64,000 nucleotides of DNA from Manis javanica (GCF_040802235.1 NC_133164.1:111370302-111434301), one strand, 5' to 3'; shown: positions 34,476 to 47,300, counted from the first letter of the stretch. The notes: generated from the letters alone by a model not told the origin. A program made the numbers and translations.

Positions 34476-34750
34476 GGAGGGCAGGGGCGTTTGCGCCACC
34501 TGCGCGCCGCAGTGGCCGGGGGCGTTGTAGGGCTGGGGTACCAGGCTGGGAGTTGGGGTGCTAGGCGCACGTGCCGCAGGGAGGTCGGTGAGCGTAGAGC
34601 CTGCGGTGCTCTCCCAGCACGAAGGTCACGGGGCTCGGGCCGCCTCGCTCAGGCTGTCCACGCCGGACCGACAAACTAGCAGGCGAGGCTCTGGGCTGCG
34701 CCCTCCCCTCTCGGCCACTCCTGGGCTGGGAGAGATGAGCAGGGCACGGA

Positions 34751-35884
34751 AAGCGGATGGTGGTTTGCTCCTTACACCCCAGTAGCCCTACTGGGCGAAG
34801 GAGGAGCCGATTCTGACCCCGGGTAAAGGGATGGGGAGCAGAAGGGTTAATAGGTTCCTTCCCTCTGTAAGTATATTTCTAAAGGGCGGGGTCAGACCAA
34901 CGTTTGCCATTCCCCCAGTCAGTTTTCTCTTACTGGAATAAGGGAGGAGAGGCGTTAGGAAAGTTAGGGTGGTCCTCGCAAGCTGCCTTTTCTAACCTGA
35001 AATAAGTTTATAGAGCGTAGCCTTATCTTCTTTAGAACCCCTTGAAAGTCCTTTAGTCGGTTCACCTACTAACAAAGCTGCTAGTTATTTAATAATTCGA
35101 GATAGACACTAGCGAGAAGCGCTTAGCGGTCTTTCTGGGTGTTCTAAATACTCTTGCCCTGAGCTGCTTTAATGCTGGTTCAACGTCACGCACACACGTG
35201 ACAGCTGGAAACTGCACGTGGATCAGGTGAGACCCTGAAGGGGCGATTAACCACGGGCCGTGCCGCGTGCTCACTAATGCAGCGGCGTTTGGGGGTGGCG
35301 AGGAAACCACGGGCGGTCAATCAGCTCATTTGGTAGTGACCCAGTTGTCATTCCTTTTAGGGGTTTGTGTGTCTGAGGAGAGACTGGTGACAGACGTAGA
35401 GTGCAGCAAAGGTCGTAGCCCAGAACTAAACTGGAAGAGCACGAGGTTGTAATGCCTTTTAACAAATGCGTGGTGCTGCAGCTCCCAGGATAATGAGGTG
35501 AGAAGGTAGTTTGTTCACAAGTTACCAGTGTGCTTATCGGTTAGGTCAGCAGGTGTTTTGATTCAAAGTATTCTGGTCAACTGAGAATTACCAGGCATAT
35601 CCCATACACCTTGACAGTTTTAATAGCAATGGCGGTATCCTCAGTTCTCTGTAGAATGCTTTTGTATTTTCCAAAGGCTTTTCACATTCCTGATTTCAGT
35701 TGACACAATACCCCTTGAAACTAGGAGTCTGATTTCTTGATTCAGTGAGGTGGCTTTTTTTCCAATACATCTTACATAGACATGGCAGACCATAAAACAG
35801 AGTTGATATTAAAATCCCATGGTAATTCTTAGAAGACGCCTCAGAAGTTTGCAAAACCTGGGAATGGCCATCATGGGGTCAGGG
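34751..35884. other. CCBE1 upstream flank
   Basis: The region leaves the CpG island and becomes AT-rich. It holds the E-box cluster at 35183-35229. No repeat was recognised. A divergent non-coding transcript from the CpG island on the plus strand is possible, but no firm exon structure was seen. Confidence 0.5.
35183..35229. promoter_or_regulatory. Cluster of E-boxes and a CRE-like site upstream of CCBE1
   Basis: Within 47 bp lie ACGTCA (35183-35188, CRE half-site like), CACGTG (35195-35200), CAGCTG (35202-35207), CACGTG (35215-35220) and CAGGTG (35224-35229). This is about 0.8 kb upstream of the CCBE1 start codon, just outside the CpG island. Two palindromic CACGTG boxes 20 bp apart (start to start) are the type bound by bHLH-zip factors such as USF, MYC/MAX, MITF and TFE. 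Function is inferred from motif clustering only. Confidence 0.45.
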
Positions 35885-36105
35885 AAAAAAAAACCCGGAT
35901 TCAAGCCCGGGCTGTATGGTTCCCTAGGTGTGTGACATCAGGCAACTTATTTAACCTTTCTGAAACTCCATTTTCTTGTCTGTAAAATGGGGAAAATTCC
36001 CTCATAAATGCTGATGAGTACTAAATGAAGTAATGTATATAAAGCATTTTTCTCAGTGTCAAGCATATTTTGAGTGCTCAGTAGTCATTAGCTATTATTT
36101 TCCAC
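35885..36105 (+). repeat. MIR SINE
   Basis: GATTCAAGCCCGGGCTGTAT, GTGTGTGACATCAGGCAACT, TTCTTGTCTGTAAAATGGGG, GCATTTTTCTCAGTGTCAAG and GAGTGCTCAGTAGTCATTAG form a near-complete MIR in forward order. Confidence 0.9.
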
Positions 36106-39100
36106 CTGAATTACTGCATTGCACAGAATTTTCAGTTCTAGCTTCCTCGCTTTGCACTTTCTAGATAAACAGTTTATTTCATAACAGTTGTTTGGGTTCC
36201 TAAAGAAATACCGAAGGCCATAAAAAAATAAACCTATCCTGGAGTTTATAAAAAATTGTATCACTTTAGGTTGTACCTCAAAGGTATTTTATCTCCATCT
36301 TCCAGGAAGAGGCCATTCTGTAGGAGGTTCTCTTTTTATTCTATTACCAACTACTTAGTTTGATACTTTGCTATCTTTTTTCTCATTTTATTTTGTTCTT
36401 CTATGATTGCATTGTGGATATTAGTTCTACCAGTAATAACGAATGGTGTAGAAAATTAGTTATCAGCTTCATTAAATAGTCAATAAGCCACATATGGGGA
36501 CATGCAGCTTTACAGAAAGCAGTTCAGGCTGTAAAATGGCAAAACCATGTCCATTATGTACAGCTGTGTGGCAGAAGATCAGGGACAGAGCCAACTTCGC
36601 CACCTCCTTATTTTCAGCTCCCTGTACTGAGCATATATGAGAATGAGACATCAGAAAAGGTGCTGGGGGCAAGCAGACAGTCTAGGTCTGCCTGGGGAGG
36701 AAAGCCGGAGGGTGAGTGGTCAGAGCATTTCTGGAAGAGGTGAGCTGGAGCAGACACCACTTGAAAACCTTTGCCTGGAGGCCTGGAATTTAAACTCATT
36801 GAAAGCTACTGACTGCAAGGGTGAGCCCTGAGGGTCTGGGGCAGGAGATGGGATGGCCATGTATGGATACCAGTCCCCAGAAACAGTTAAACACCCCTGT
36901 AAAAGACAAAGCCTGCATTTGCTCAGGCTGTAGCCTGCATGGGAGATGGCAGGAGGATGCTGAGTGGTGTAGCAACCTCCAGATCTCAGGTTTTCTCTCC
37001 TGATACCCAAACTCTGTCCTCCACCACACACATGCTCCCCATTTTGCCCCCCATCTGCCCTATTCCCTCACTTAGGAAACGCTGCATGAGAGGACTCACC
37101 TACTGCCTCCTTCATAGGAGTGTTACCAAGATTAATGATCTGGACCTAAATGCTCCTCGGGGGAGGCTCTGTACGATTATTTCTTTTCAGCATACCACTC
37201 TCTGTGATGTTTTCCATATAGACCTGTCAGCTTCCCTGAAACAAACCAGAGCATGGATAGTTATACAGTTTACCATGTCCTGGAGACACGGGGCTGTGCC
37301 AAGGGCATTAGTGTGCAGACTATACTAGAGGTTAGACTCCCTGGTGGACAGGGTGTTGTTAAGGAGCACCGAGTGTTACCTAGGCTCAGTGGGGAGGGGG
37401 ATTGACCGGCTGGAGAGTATAGAGGCCAGCATCCAAAGGCAAAAGGAAAGAAAAAAGGAAAGTAAAACTAGGCCACAAAGCAGTTTCCTTCTAAATAAGA
37501 CCAATGGCCTTTCTATTCATTTTAAGGGACTGCAACATCTTATTTGGAGAAAATGAACATAGTATTGAAAAATAGAGGCTAATAAAAATGATCAATATAA
37601 GGACCAGAATACCACCAGTTAGGGGCACAGTTCATTTCACTATCATTTGTTTAAAATTTTCCTTATGAAAAGAATTTCTGGTGGCTGACAAAAATTCATA
37701 CTATTCTACAGTGTATATATATATTTTAAATATGCATTATATACAGTACATATTATATAGTATAAAGCAATTAAGGCAAAGGAAAAATCAGGATTGAATA
37801 ATAAAATGAAGCTCAGGTGAAGTTAGTTGATAGGATTTTATAAGCATAAAGTCCTGTGCTGCGTTTAAAGCAGATCACAAATGTGTTCTCCAATTCTCAG
37901 GTGTCAATTCAGGATGACATGAACAGTTATGAAGGTAGCCATAAAAGAAAAACATACAAATTTTTCCTCCACCCCTCTAAAAACACAGATTTTTCCTTTT
38001 GGGCTTCCTGAAATATAGCAATAGTCATCTGTCAGATAAAGGTCTTCCCATAGAAACAAGACGCAACAAGTATGGGTAGGTAGAGCTTCTACTAAATTTG
38101 AGTAATATACACACAATGTAATGTCCCTGAAAGAAACAAGTTGAAAAGAAAAGGTTGCCCTGACATGTTTTTCTCAGGTTCAGTTTTGATTGCTGTACAG
38201 CTAGAGCAGCTTAGAGAAATTGGGATACACCTTAAAATGTGTTAAAGTGTGCTAGTCTCCAAGCCATTGTGAAGAAATGCTTGAGGCAAGAAGACTCAAA
38301 CATGTTAATACAGTAAAAGAGTTTTAAAGCCCTGCTTTTGGGGTGTGTACATTATCTTTGCCCTTCATCTGCCTTAGTTTTAACTTGCACAAATTCTGAA
38401 AGTTATATTCAAACTGTAGGTCTCTGGAATTTTCTACCAAGACAGGAAGAAACATCTGATTCCTATGTCCATGCAGAATCACACAATTTTTGCTGAACTT
38501 TAAAATATAAGCAATTTTCAAAGATTGGTTAGCCTTACATATATATAGGGTGCTAAAAGAAAAATACACAAACAACCGAAAAAGAGAGAGAATCATTTTG
38601 TTACTTGGTTGAAAAATGTTACTTGAAAAAAAAAAATGAAGAAAAATTATTAAGGTGATGTGGATGTCATATTCTTGAAAGTTCTAATACACAGAGTGCC
38701 TGTCTGGGGTTTCTCCCAGAGAAACCTGTTGAGACCACAGGAGTTGGCAATATCCTCCAGCAGTCACAGCTGTAGGAGCAAACCACGGGTTTCTAGGGGG
38801 ACTGGTGCATTCTAACACCACCTCAATTCTGCAGCTCCTCTGGACCAGATGGAAACTGCAGGGCGTGCAGATGGATTTTTGCCGTGCCCACAGGCATGAA
38901 CAAGGAAGGATAAAGGGTCAGCCCTAGAGGTAGGGCTACTAGCCCATGCTACAAAGTCTCTGGTTGTGAAAGTAGCCTTAGAATTACCCCAGGATTATGA
39001 GCTGACTTGTTTGGGCATTCATTTCAGTACTACAACTTCTCTGCTCTGTTTTGTAGATTTTCTTTACCTCCATGGGTGTCAGAGTTCTTATTTAATATTT

Positions 39101-40080
39101 GTTGAGAACTGGGAGATTCTCAGCTCAGAATATGGTACCAAGCCAATCTGACAGGTAATAGGAATGCTGACTTTAAAAGTTATCTGATCTGAGCCAAGAT
39201 ATCTTTTATGGTGGCAGAGCATGGTTACTTACTGCAATTAAAAATGTATTTTTTCTTCTGGATATGAGGCTGACTGTACCTCCCTCCTTTAAAAAAATAA
39301 ATGGACTTAGGGAAATAGCATTGGACAGTGGGAAGAAATTAGACTTAAAAATCAGATTTACCTAAACTTGAAATCCAGCTAATTATGGTGGGTCATCTAC
39401 CATGTGGCACCTAACTTGCTTTCCATAAGAGATTTTCTGTGAAATGGATGGCTAAGGCTAGAGACATCCTACCAAAAAACAGACTAAACCAAGTAACAGA
39501 ATTGACACTGGTGGCATTACCACTGTGCCTGAATTAGATGTTAGGGAGTGACTAAGGCTCTGGGTAAATCAAGTCCATTAATAATTGTTAGATTTTAGGA
39601 TGAATATATACCTTCCCTTGGAGAATAACTGTGCCTCTGAGTTTTATGCCTCTCTGACTTTTACATATTTTACATCAAATCATGGTTTAAATGTGTTTGA
39701 GGGGCTGGCTAGTTAAAACCCAGCTGTAGTCAGTTCTAGAGTGGTGCAAACACTCTCTTTAAAGCTGTCCAGTGGTGAGATTGTGTTATTTTCTGTTGAG
39801 TTTTTCTAATTGGGTCAGGCCTGGAAAATCAGCAGTAGTGCACAGGGCCCTTTCCTAAGGAGGTCACAGTCTTTCATTAGGGCAGTTATGTTTAAAGAAA
39901 ATGTGGCAGTCCGTATTATATAGAAAAATCTTAGAGTTCAGATTAAAGTTGTGAGATTCTAATTGAATGTGGAATACATTTCTTAATTAAAATGGAGTCC
40001 TGTTTATGATATACCAAGAAATCCACATTCCTGCAAGCTTCTAATGAATGATGATAATTCTCCAAGAACTTTGGCACAAA
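36106..40080. other. Intergenic stretch upstream of CCBE1
   Basis: AT-rich intergenic DNA with a TATA-rich patch at 37715-37765 and an 11-A run near 38625. No coding exon or named repeat was recognised. Open frames of up to 129 codons (36939-37328) lack protein-like features that I can identify. Confidence 0.5.
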
Positions 40081-40084
40081 GAAT

Positions 40085-40325
40085 AAGAGACACTTAATGA
40101 GCACTTGGTACCTGCATACATTTTTTAAAGCACCTTACAAATATTATCTCATTTAATCCATATTATAATTCTCTGTTTCTGATTCTGTCATTATCTACAT
40201 TTTACAGATGAGCAGAGTAGGGCAAAGATTTCAACTAGCTTGCCTAAGGTACAGAGTTACGAGTAATGAGCTGGGTTTGACCTGAGGCATTGTGGGCCCC
40301 AGGGCCCATGCTCTCAACACTTCAG
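40085..40325 (-). repeat. MIR-like SINE, minus orientation
   Basis: The plus strand has AATGAGCACTTGGTACCTGC, TATTATCTCATTTAATCCAT, TCTACATTTTACAGATGAGC, AACTAGCTTGCCTAAGGTAC and TGAGCTGGGTTTGACCTGAG in the reversed MIR order. Confidence 0.8.
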
Positions 40326-41805
40326 TAAATTGCCCTTTGGAGAAAAAAGCATCTCAGCAGTTTTCTCCTAAGAGGCAGACTACATCCAGGATGTTTGCCC
40401 AGGGATATAATCAGAACCAGGGAAGGCCCCAGGCCCACCACCATAGCCAGTAACCCTGGGAATCTATCACCGTCCTTGCGTAGGCTCAGGTATGATCCTT
40501 CCTCTGCACCTCTTCCCACCAGCTGGCCCCATAAGTTCTCACCTTTCTGTGTTAGCTGACCTCTCTCCTTGCAGCAAAACTGAGCTACATCCACTGAACC
40601 TGTCCTCATGGGGCCAGTCTACTGTTGTACGTGAGAACGCTGCCAGGAGAAGAATGAGATCAGGTTTCAGAACTGGAGCTCTGGCACTTTTGCCTGCCAT
40701 CCTTCCAGTTCTGTGCCTGGCCCTGAGACAGGTCTTTATCAGACCTTAAACTCTGATGGAACTTGGAGATTATGAAAGTACGTGGCGGGGGAACATTTTT
40801 TGTAGTCACTACAAAGAAATACCTCGGCAAAATGTTTTGAAAACTTAGCGTGAGTCCCGTGGAATCTTCTTCCAGCTGAAAACTGATTCACTGAGATGGA
40901 GAAAGAATAGCAGAGGGTAAGCTCTTGCAACCAAGGTTTGCTAAAGGAAGTTGGAGGAGTTTGGGATCTCTCTCTCTTTCCCTTCCTCCCTCCCCACTCT
41001 TCCCCCTTCCCCCCAGCACTCGGCTCTCAGAGGTTGTTGGCTTGTCTTCAGTGGATGTGTAAGAGCCATAAGAGCCACATGGGTTTGCATTCTTCAGTCC
41101 TAATCTTTACTGACAATGCAAATTCCCAAAGGAATGCCAGATAAAACAAGCTGCCTTGGTTAAGGTTCACTTAGTCAACAGGCATCGCTTCTTGTCTGAG
41201 GTGTATCAGGTCAGTTGTTTACCATCTCTCTGCTTGATCAGTGATGTTTAGACCTGAGTGTATCTTGAGGGTTGTTTATTTGGTTTGATCTCTGATGAGC
41301 ATCCTGCTAATTCATCAGCAAGGGAGCCGGAACCTTTTGAATCTACTTTCGGTTCCAGCATTTATCTGTGGTGTAATTATAAGGGGCCCGAAAACTATGT
41401 GTATGCAGTGTGACAGGGACTTGGCGCTCACATCTCCAGTTCCTCATGGAAGACTAATGAGCCCTGACCCCTCATGTCAGTAACCCGTCAGTAAACCCCC
41501 CGAGAGACCCGCTTTGAAGTCGATTCCCTCTCAGGCGGCGTCCTTCCTTCTTGGCCAGTCATCCCCAGTTTCCTTCTGGGTCTTCGTCTCCCCTGTTTCG
41601 GCTGTTTGCGTGCCCTCTTGTCCCTGCTTCTCTTTCATCCATCACTTTGCTGTGACTCCCCCTGTGGGCAGATTCTGGTCTTTACCTGCCAACTTTCACT
41701 TTCTAGCCTCTGGCTTGTCTCTTCTCTGTAGTTTTCCTTCTGCTGCTTTGCTGAGGACACTCGCATAAAGTGGGCTCCTTCCCCAGTCCTCTTAAAAGTC
41801 GTTAG
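40326..41805. other. Intergenic stretch without an assigned feature
   Basis: Contains a pyrimidine-rich patch at 40970-41020 (CTCTCTCTTTCCCTTCCTCC and following) and C/T-rich DNA at 41520-41760. Nothing else was recognised. Confidence 0.5.
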
Positions 41806-42010
41806 TTCTCAACTGGGGGACAACTTTGTCACCCGCTGGACATTTGGCAATATCCAGAGACATTTTTGTCCCAGCGGTGGGGAGGGTGCTGCTGGCATCC
41901 AGTGGGTCGAGGCCAGGATGCTGCCCATCCCCCTTTGCACAGGTCAGCCCCCTCCTCACGTAACACCACAAAGCATTGTCTGCTTCAGATGTTTCTCGTG
42001 TCGAGGTTAA
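41806..42010 (+). mobile_element. MER20-like hAT-Charlie element
   Basis: GTTAGTTCTCAACTGGGGGA, TGGACATTTGGCAATATCCA, GAGACATTTTTGTCCCAGCG, GCTGCTGGCATCCAGTGGGT and CGAGGCCAGGATGCTGCCC, then GTCGAGGTTAAG, follow the whole layout of the MER20-type non-autonomous hAT element. The family name rests on memory of the consensus. Confidence 0.75.
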
Positions 42011-44155
42011 GTCCTGCCCTAAACAGACATTTGCCATCTCTCGCTCTCCTTTGGTTTTTATCTCCTGCTTCCAAATCCCCATTGTCTAATCCTGTCCTTC
42101 CCCAGCCCATTGCCCATCTGCCCTGCTTCTTGCCATGGTATCTGTCTTGGCTGAGTCTCCTTCATACTCAGCTCTCACCTCTGAGCCTCCCTCTCTCCTC
42201 CTGCCTTTGTGTTCCCATCTTAGCTCAGCAGTTACCTTATCTCTCAACCATCCTGCGGTGCCTGGAGGATCTGTGAAAATATTTTTCTTAGAATTCTGTT
42301 TATTTTTCAAGTTTTCACAAATCCAGTGCAGCCCTTAAGCTTCTGGTTTCAAAGTCTCTCGAGCATCTCACACATGCCAGAAGGTGCAGTGCCCCTCTGC
42401 TCTGGCCAGGCTCACGTTCACATGCTGCTGGCCGCTGAGGCTGCTCCTGTCACTCCTGCATGGCGTTGCTGCTTATGCATTGCTTCCATTGCATGGCAGA
42501 GTTATACCAGTTCTCCTGCTGCAAGAAGGGGAGAAATACCTTTCCCTACCTGCATGCATTTAAAAAAAAATCAAGTGAGTGTTTACGTCTGGCAGGCAAC
42601 GCTGTGCATGTTAGTAATGAATGTAAGGAAGAGACGAGCAGCGTTCAGGGAGCTCCAGCTCTTATGAGGACATAAGTGGGACACTAACCACACCAAGCCT
42701 GGGGACCACATGCTCTGATAGCATTCTGCATGCATGGGGCAGGGGCCAGAGGAACAGAGGGGAAAGCACTTGTGTTATTTTCTACAGTTGCTATAAGGAG
42801 TTATCACAACTTAGTAGCTTAAGACAACACAAATTGATTATCTTGTAGTTTTAGGAGTCCAAAGTCCAAAATCACTCTCACTGGGATGAAATCAACATGC
42901 CAGCAGGGCTTCATTCCTTCTGCAGGATCTGGGAGCAAGTTTTGGTAAGCTAAGGAAAGGAAAGAACCAGAGAGTTTATTCATTTTTTTTAAAAGTCTAT
43001 TGTAGAGCTGGTTGATTAAATGTGTGCAGGCAGTGAGGCTAAATCAATGTGTGGGTGACGGAATGGTGGGCAGCCCTTCATGGAGGGGGTATAGCAAGGC
43101 CAGGTCAGAGGAATCAGAGCTAATAGCCAGCCTCGTAGCTAAGCTCTCTTTTACAATAAATGGATGGTGAAGTACAGCCATTTAGTTGGACTCAAATGTA
43201 GTTTAGTGGAATGGCCATAAGAATCCAGGTATTCTGTGCATGAAAGCCCAGCATCCTGAAAAAGACCCCTGTCACTGGAGATTACTGTGTTTGACCCCAA
43301 AGCACAAACACCTGTGACTCTTTAAGGAGTTCCTATACCACTTGTGACAGCTCCGTAGCTCTGTATTTATTTATTTCTCACTTCTTACAAAAACATTATC
43401 GATGTTCAATCAAGCCTCCGAGAAAAAGGTCAGAAGGCAAGTAGCTTAAACTACCCACACTTAATAGCTCTGTCCTACAAAAACTGTTCTTTCTCTTCAG
43501 ACCAGCCTTGCTCTGTGAGATAAATAAATCAGAGCAGGCTGAGTTATGTTGTTACCATAGGAAACCCTCCCCATTGGGAGGCATTAGGCTTCATCTCTGG
43601 AAATCAAGACATTTTTGAAGTGTGAAAATCGCTCCAGCTCACTGACAGGATGCCTTCACAACATTAGGAAAGTCGTAGCCAACAGTTAATTATTTTGAGG
43701 CCAGCTTTGTTTTTCTCCTGGCCTGAATTCCCTGAAATATAAGGTTGAGGTTAAGAAAACTTAGAGCAGCAATTTAGGCAGTGACAGAAAATAGGGAGAT
43801 TTCACATAAGCCTTCAAAATGCTGCCATTCCTATAAGGAGGCTTTTGGTACAGAAAACTCGGTGTTACGAGGTTCAAACGAGATGGAAACACATTTGAAA
43901 TCCCTTTGCCTCAGTGTTATCACCTTAAATTTTCCCACGAAAAGAGCCTTTTCCCTGTGACTGTGCGGGTGTCCCTGAAAGGGCCATAATCCTGTTTGTG
44001 ATACCGCTATCTATTGCCAGGCTGGGGTCCTGGTGCCAGACCGGGGATTATATGCACATTCTTCATGACGCTGTGAAATGAAAGTGCTCATGGTGCGAAC
44101 ATGGGCCTCCCGGTGTCCCTATCAAGGTTGAGCTTGTCTCCCGTTGTGCCTCAGT
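42011..44155. other. Intergenic stretch with an LTR-like fragment
   Basis: At about 42775-42930 the blocks ACAGTTGCTATAAGGAGTTA, AGTAGCTTAAGACAACACAA, AGGAGTCCAAAGTCCAAAAT and CCAGCAGGGCTTCATTCCTT look like the reverse of an old LTR end; the family was not assigned. The segment 43500-44090 is repeat-free by eye and would be a reasonable place to look for conserved non-coding sequence. Confidence 0.5.
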
Positions 44156-44159
44156 AACA

Positions 44160-44365
44160 ATTGTGCCAATCCTTTATCAACTCTTCATTACATCCCAAAC
44201 ACAGTTCTAAGTCATTTACTGATGTGACATCAACCAGTCCTCAGAGCAAGGCTGCCAGGTAAGTGTTGTCATCCCTGTTTTATAGATGAGGAAAACTGAG
44301 GCATGGAAAGGTCATCCAACATCATCTGGGTAGTAAGTGTTGGGGCCTGGAATCAGACATATGCT
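44160..44365 (-). repeat. MIR SINE, minus orientation
   Basis: The plus strand carries CAGTTCTAAGTCATTTACTG, CAGTCCTCAGAGCAAGGCTG, TTTTATAGATGAGGAAAACT, GAGGCATGGAAAGGTCATCC and GGTAGTAAGTGTTGGGGCCT, the reversed MIR order. Confidence 0.88.
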
Positions 44366-47300
44366 CAGTTACTACCTAGTCTGCCTCTGGCTCTAAGCAA
44401 AAGGGCTGCTTTGCATAAGGAGTCACTTCTAGGCCACCCTCCCTTCAGACACCTCATCTGGGTCCATCACAATTGTTTCCTGACAAGTCTGGTCACCATA
44501 GAGTTCTTGAAGACCCTTCGTGTCCTGAGTCACCTGGGCTTTGCCTGCAAACAAAGTTTGCGGTTCCCATAAGGAAAGAGGAAATGAATTCAACTTTCAT
44601 TGCTCACAGTGTCCTGCTGCGAGTTCTTGTCATTCATGCTTAGTTGGCCAAGTTGGGTGATTCATGGTACCAAGGTTCAAAGCACAGTCCCTGTGTGAGC
44701 CACATAACCCTGCAGAGCTCCATGGCCACAGGCTGTGTGTGTAATTCCAGGCAGACATCTTGCAAGTTCATAGTCAAGAGGGACCTTGGTGAGCAAATGG
44801 AAATGGGTGACTTTGAGTGTTACCACAATCAGAAAAACTTTAGGCACATGGGGGTGGGGTGAGGGATGTACATGCAAACAAAAAGAGGACATGTGACTAC
44901 ATTAGTTTTGATAAAATATTCAGAGCCATGTAGGATTTACGTAGATCCTGGCGCCCAAGTTTAGGACTGGCAACAAGGACATTCATACATTTTTTACTAT
45001 TTCACTTAGGCCTTGGGTATAACATGTTCCTAACAAATGATTGTTGAATAAAGAAGAAACAAGATTTATTTAGTGCATCACTGTATTCTTCATGTAGAAT
45101 GTAAATCTCCTGTTTGTTAAATGACTTCACCGTGGTTGAAGGAAAGAATCTGATTATCTTCATTTCACATGTCAGTTATGACATCATTGGCTAGGTTTTA
45201 TTATCATCCTCATCAGAGTAGTAAGATCAGATCTCTGGATACGAAAAATGAGAGCTGGTATCCAGTGTCCAGACCATATCTACTTCCCCCTCAGCTGGGC
45301 TGGAGGCTATTGGATATGGCAGATGCCTTGCTTGGCCCTCTGTTGTTTTATTTTCTGGTTCTTTTTTAAACAACCTAGCTTCTGAGGATTTCCAGCTACA
45401 TCTGGCTTTCCTGAGGAAAACCACAAGTAGCAGAGGAATGACTGGTGTATAGGTGTCCTAGGACAAAGGACTTAATAGGACACCAGAGATAGAAGTAGCT
45501 GGTAAGCAAGAGGGAAAACTGACACCCACCCCAGCAGGGGCTGAAAGCTGGCTCACTTGGTGGGCAGAAGGCTGAAGCAGGGGCATCTGCATCTCAAGGC
45601 TCTGTCTGCAGCCAGTTAAGGATGCTACCCAGCATTGGGATTCCATTTCCCTCTCCGAGAATCTGAGTCAACACTCACGGCTCAGTGATTATCATTCACG
45701 TAATTATCAGATAGCTGTGGGTTTCTAGACCCTCGGATTCCAGTTCTCCCTGAAGTTCTTCACTGCTTAGGCACCTCACCAGACCTTCACAGGCTGGGAG
45801 AGGGAAAGGAAGTAGAGTTAAAATTCCCTCGGAAGCTTTCCCGATTGGCACCGTGCTGCTAGGAGGCTGAGGGGAGAGGTTGGGAGCTGTGGCTTAATGA
45901 GGTGTTGTGATTGTTGGAGGTGGCCCGGGCCCTGCTGGGAGGTTACAGTAATCAGAGTGAGGTCTGCCAGAGGCAATGGTTAGCAGACAGCTCGAGGATG
46001 GGATGAGGAAGGAGCCATCTGTGTGCTCTGCCCTGAACGTGCCCCCTAGCAGGCAGCACTACTTCTTTGGGAGACTGTGGCCTCAGTTGTAAGGATCAAA
46101 GCAGTGTAAACATTTTCTGAGTACCAGAAAGGGACAGCGCCTTCCCCCATTCTCCATGGCCAACAGACCATTTAGATCGAATGAAAACGGCTGTCATCCC
46201 TCCATCCCCCACCCCCCACCATGAAACGCAATTTAACGATGATGGAGCTAGGAAGCTTTTCTTCCCCATCATCCTTTAGCAAGGAATGCTGTCCAAACAG
46301 TTTTCTAACACCTCATATAATCCAGTCATGAGAGCCAGCTGTTTGGTTGTTTTGTTTGGGTTTGTTTTGCTTGAAGGGGGGAGTGTTTCTGTACATTAAG
46401 TGTATATTTTAGAACTAGATCAGAGTGAAATGGTGGTCCTCAGAGCAGCTCACCAGGGCAGAGTGAAGTCACAGCTCTCTAACCTCAAAATGCATGTTCT
46501 GGCAGATAGTCACAGCTGGCCGACATTGTTCCTACTTACTCATCTTCCTCTAGGCTCCCCAGATGTCTTGCTGGAATATGCTTTTGGGGGGGTGCTATTT
46601 ATAATCTCGCATAGTCCTCATTCTCACAGTGAACACACCCAGGGGTTGCTTTCCCCAGGAAGAGCTGACTTGGGAGGGAAGCAAGGAGGTACTTGGCACT
46701 GCTGACCCCTCCACCCTGCATCCAGTTTAGAAGTGTTGGCCTCCCCAGGAGGGCTAGGAAGTGATGGCCCCCCGCACAGACTCGTCTGAGCCTCCCCTTC
46801 AGTGCGTGCCTGCTCTTCAGCAGGGACATCATGGGCAAGCGGCACGAAGGCAGTTGTGAGAGGGATGCTTCTGTTGAGAGGTGGACTGCCTGCCGCTTCT
46901 TTGAGCCTTACTGCTCACATAGCTAAGCTGCTCCTTGACTCAGTGGCAGATTCTGGAATGAGCTTTGGCTGGCAACACAGCTGCAGAATGTCTTCAGAAG
47001 AGAAGATACTTAAGGATGCTATGCAGAGAAGTGAGGATACATGGAAGTCCTACGCAGGACAGAGTCCTGGGCACATAAAATGTGCTCAGTAAACATACTA
47101 TATGCATTTCTGTGAATGTGCACTTAGTGACTCTAAAATTCATAAGTGAGCACCCTAATTTTATCCAACATTTAGGATCATAAGAAAGTCACTTAGTTAT
47201 CTGTCTTAGATTTTTCTTCCAATAAGATGATGTGCCTACCTCATGGACTGGGGCAATTAATTAAATGACATCTAGATAATTCTTTCAATTCTACTGAGAG

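Larger units (their letters stand above)
33800..34750. promoter_or_regulatory. CCBE1: CpG island and CCBE1 promoter
   Basis: Dense CpG and very high GC from about 33.8 to 34.75 kb, in clear contrast to the AT-rich flanks. It covers exon 1, intron 1 and the sequence upstream of the start codon. On the minus strand, 34373-34600 contains several GC-box-like strings (for example around 34345 and 34420-34435) and no TATA box. This suggests a TATA-less CpG promoter with dispersed initiation. The transcription start was not determined; the 5' UTR probably lies somewhere between 34373 and about 34530. Confidence 0.88.

Noticed and set aside
33864..34499. 211-codon minus-strand open frame over the CpG island
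   Set aside because: It overlaps CCBE1 exon 1 and intron 1 in another frame. It is Arg/Gly/Ala/Pro-rich and open only because stop codons are rare at high GC.
34175..34679. Several plus-strand open frames of 117-133 codons over CCBE1 exon 1
   Set aside because: They are antisense shadows of the CpG island with no protein features. The real coding frame is on the minus strand and has splice sites.
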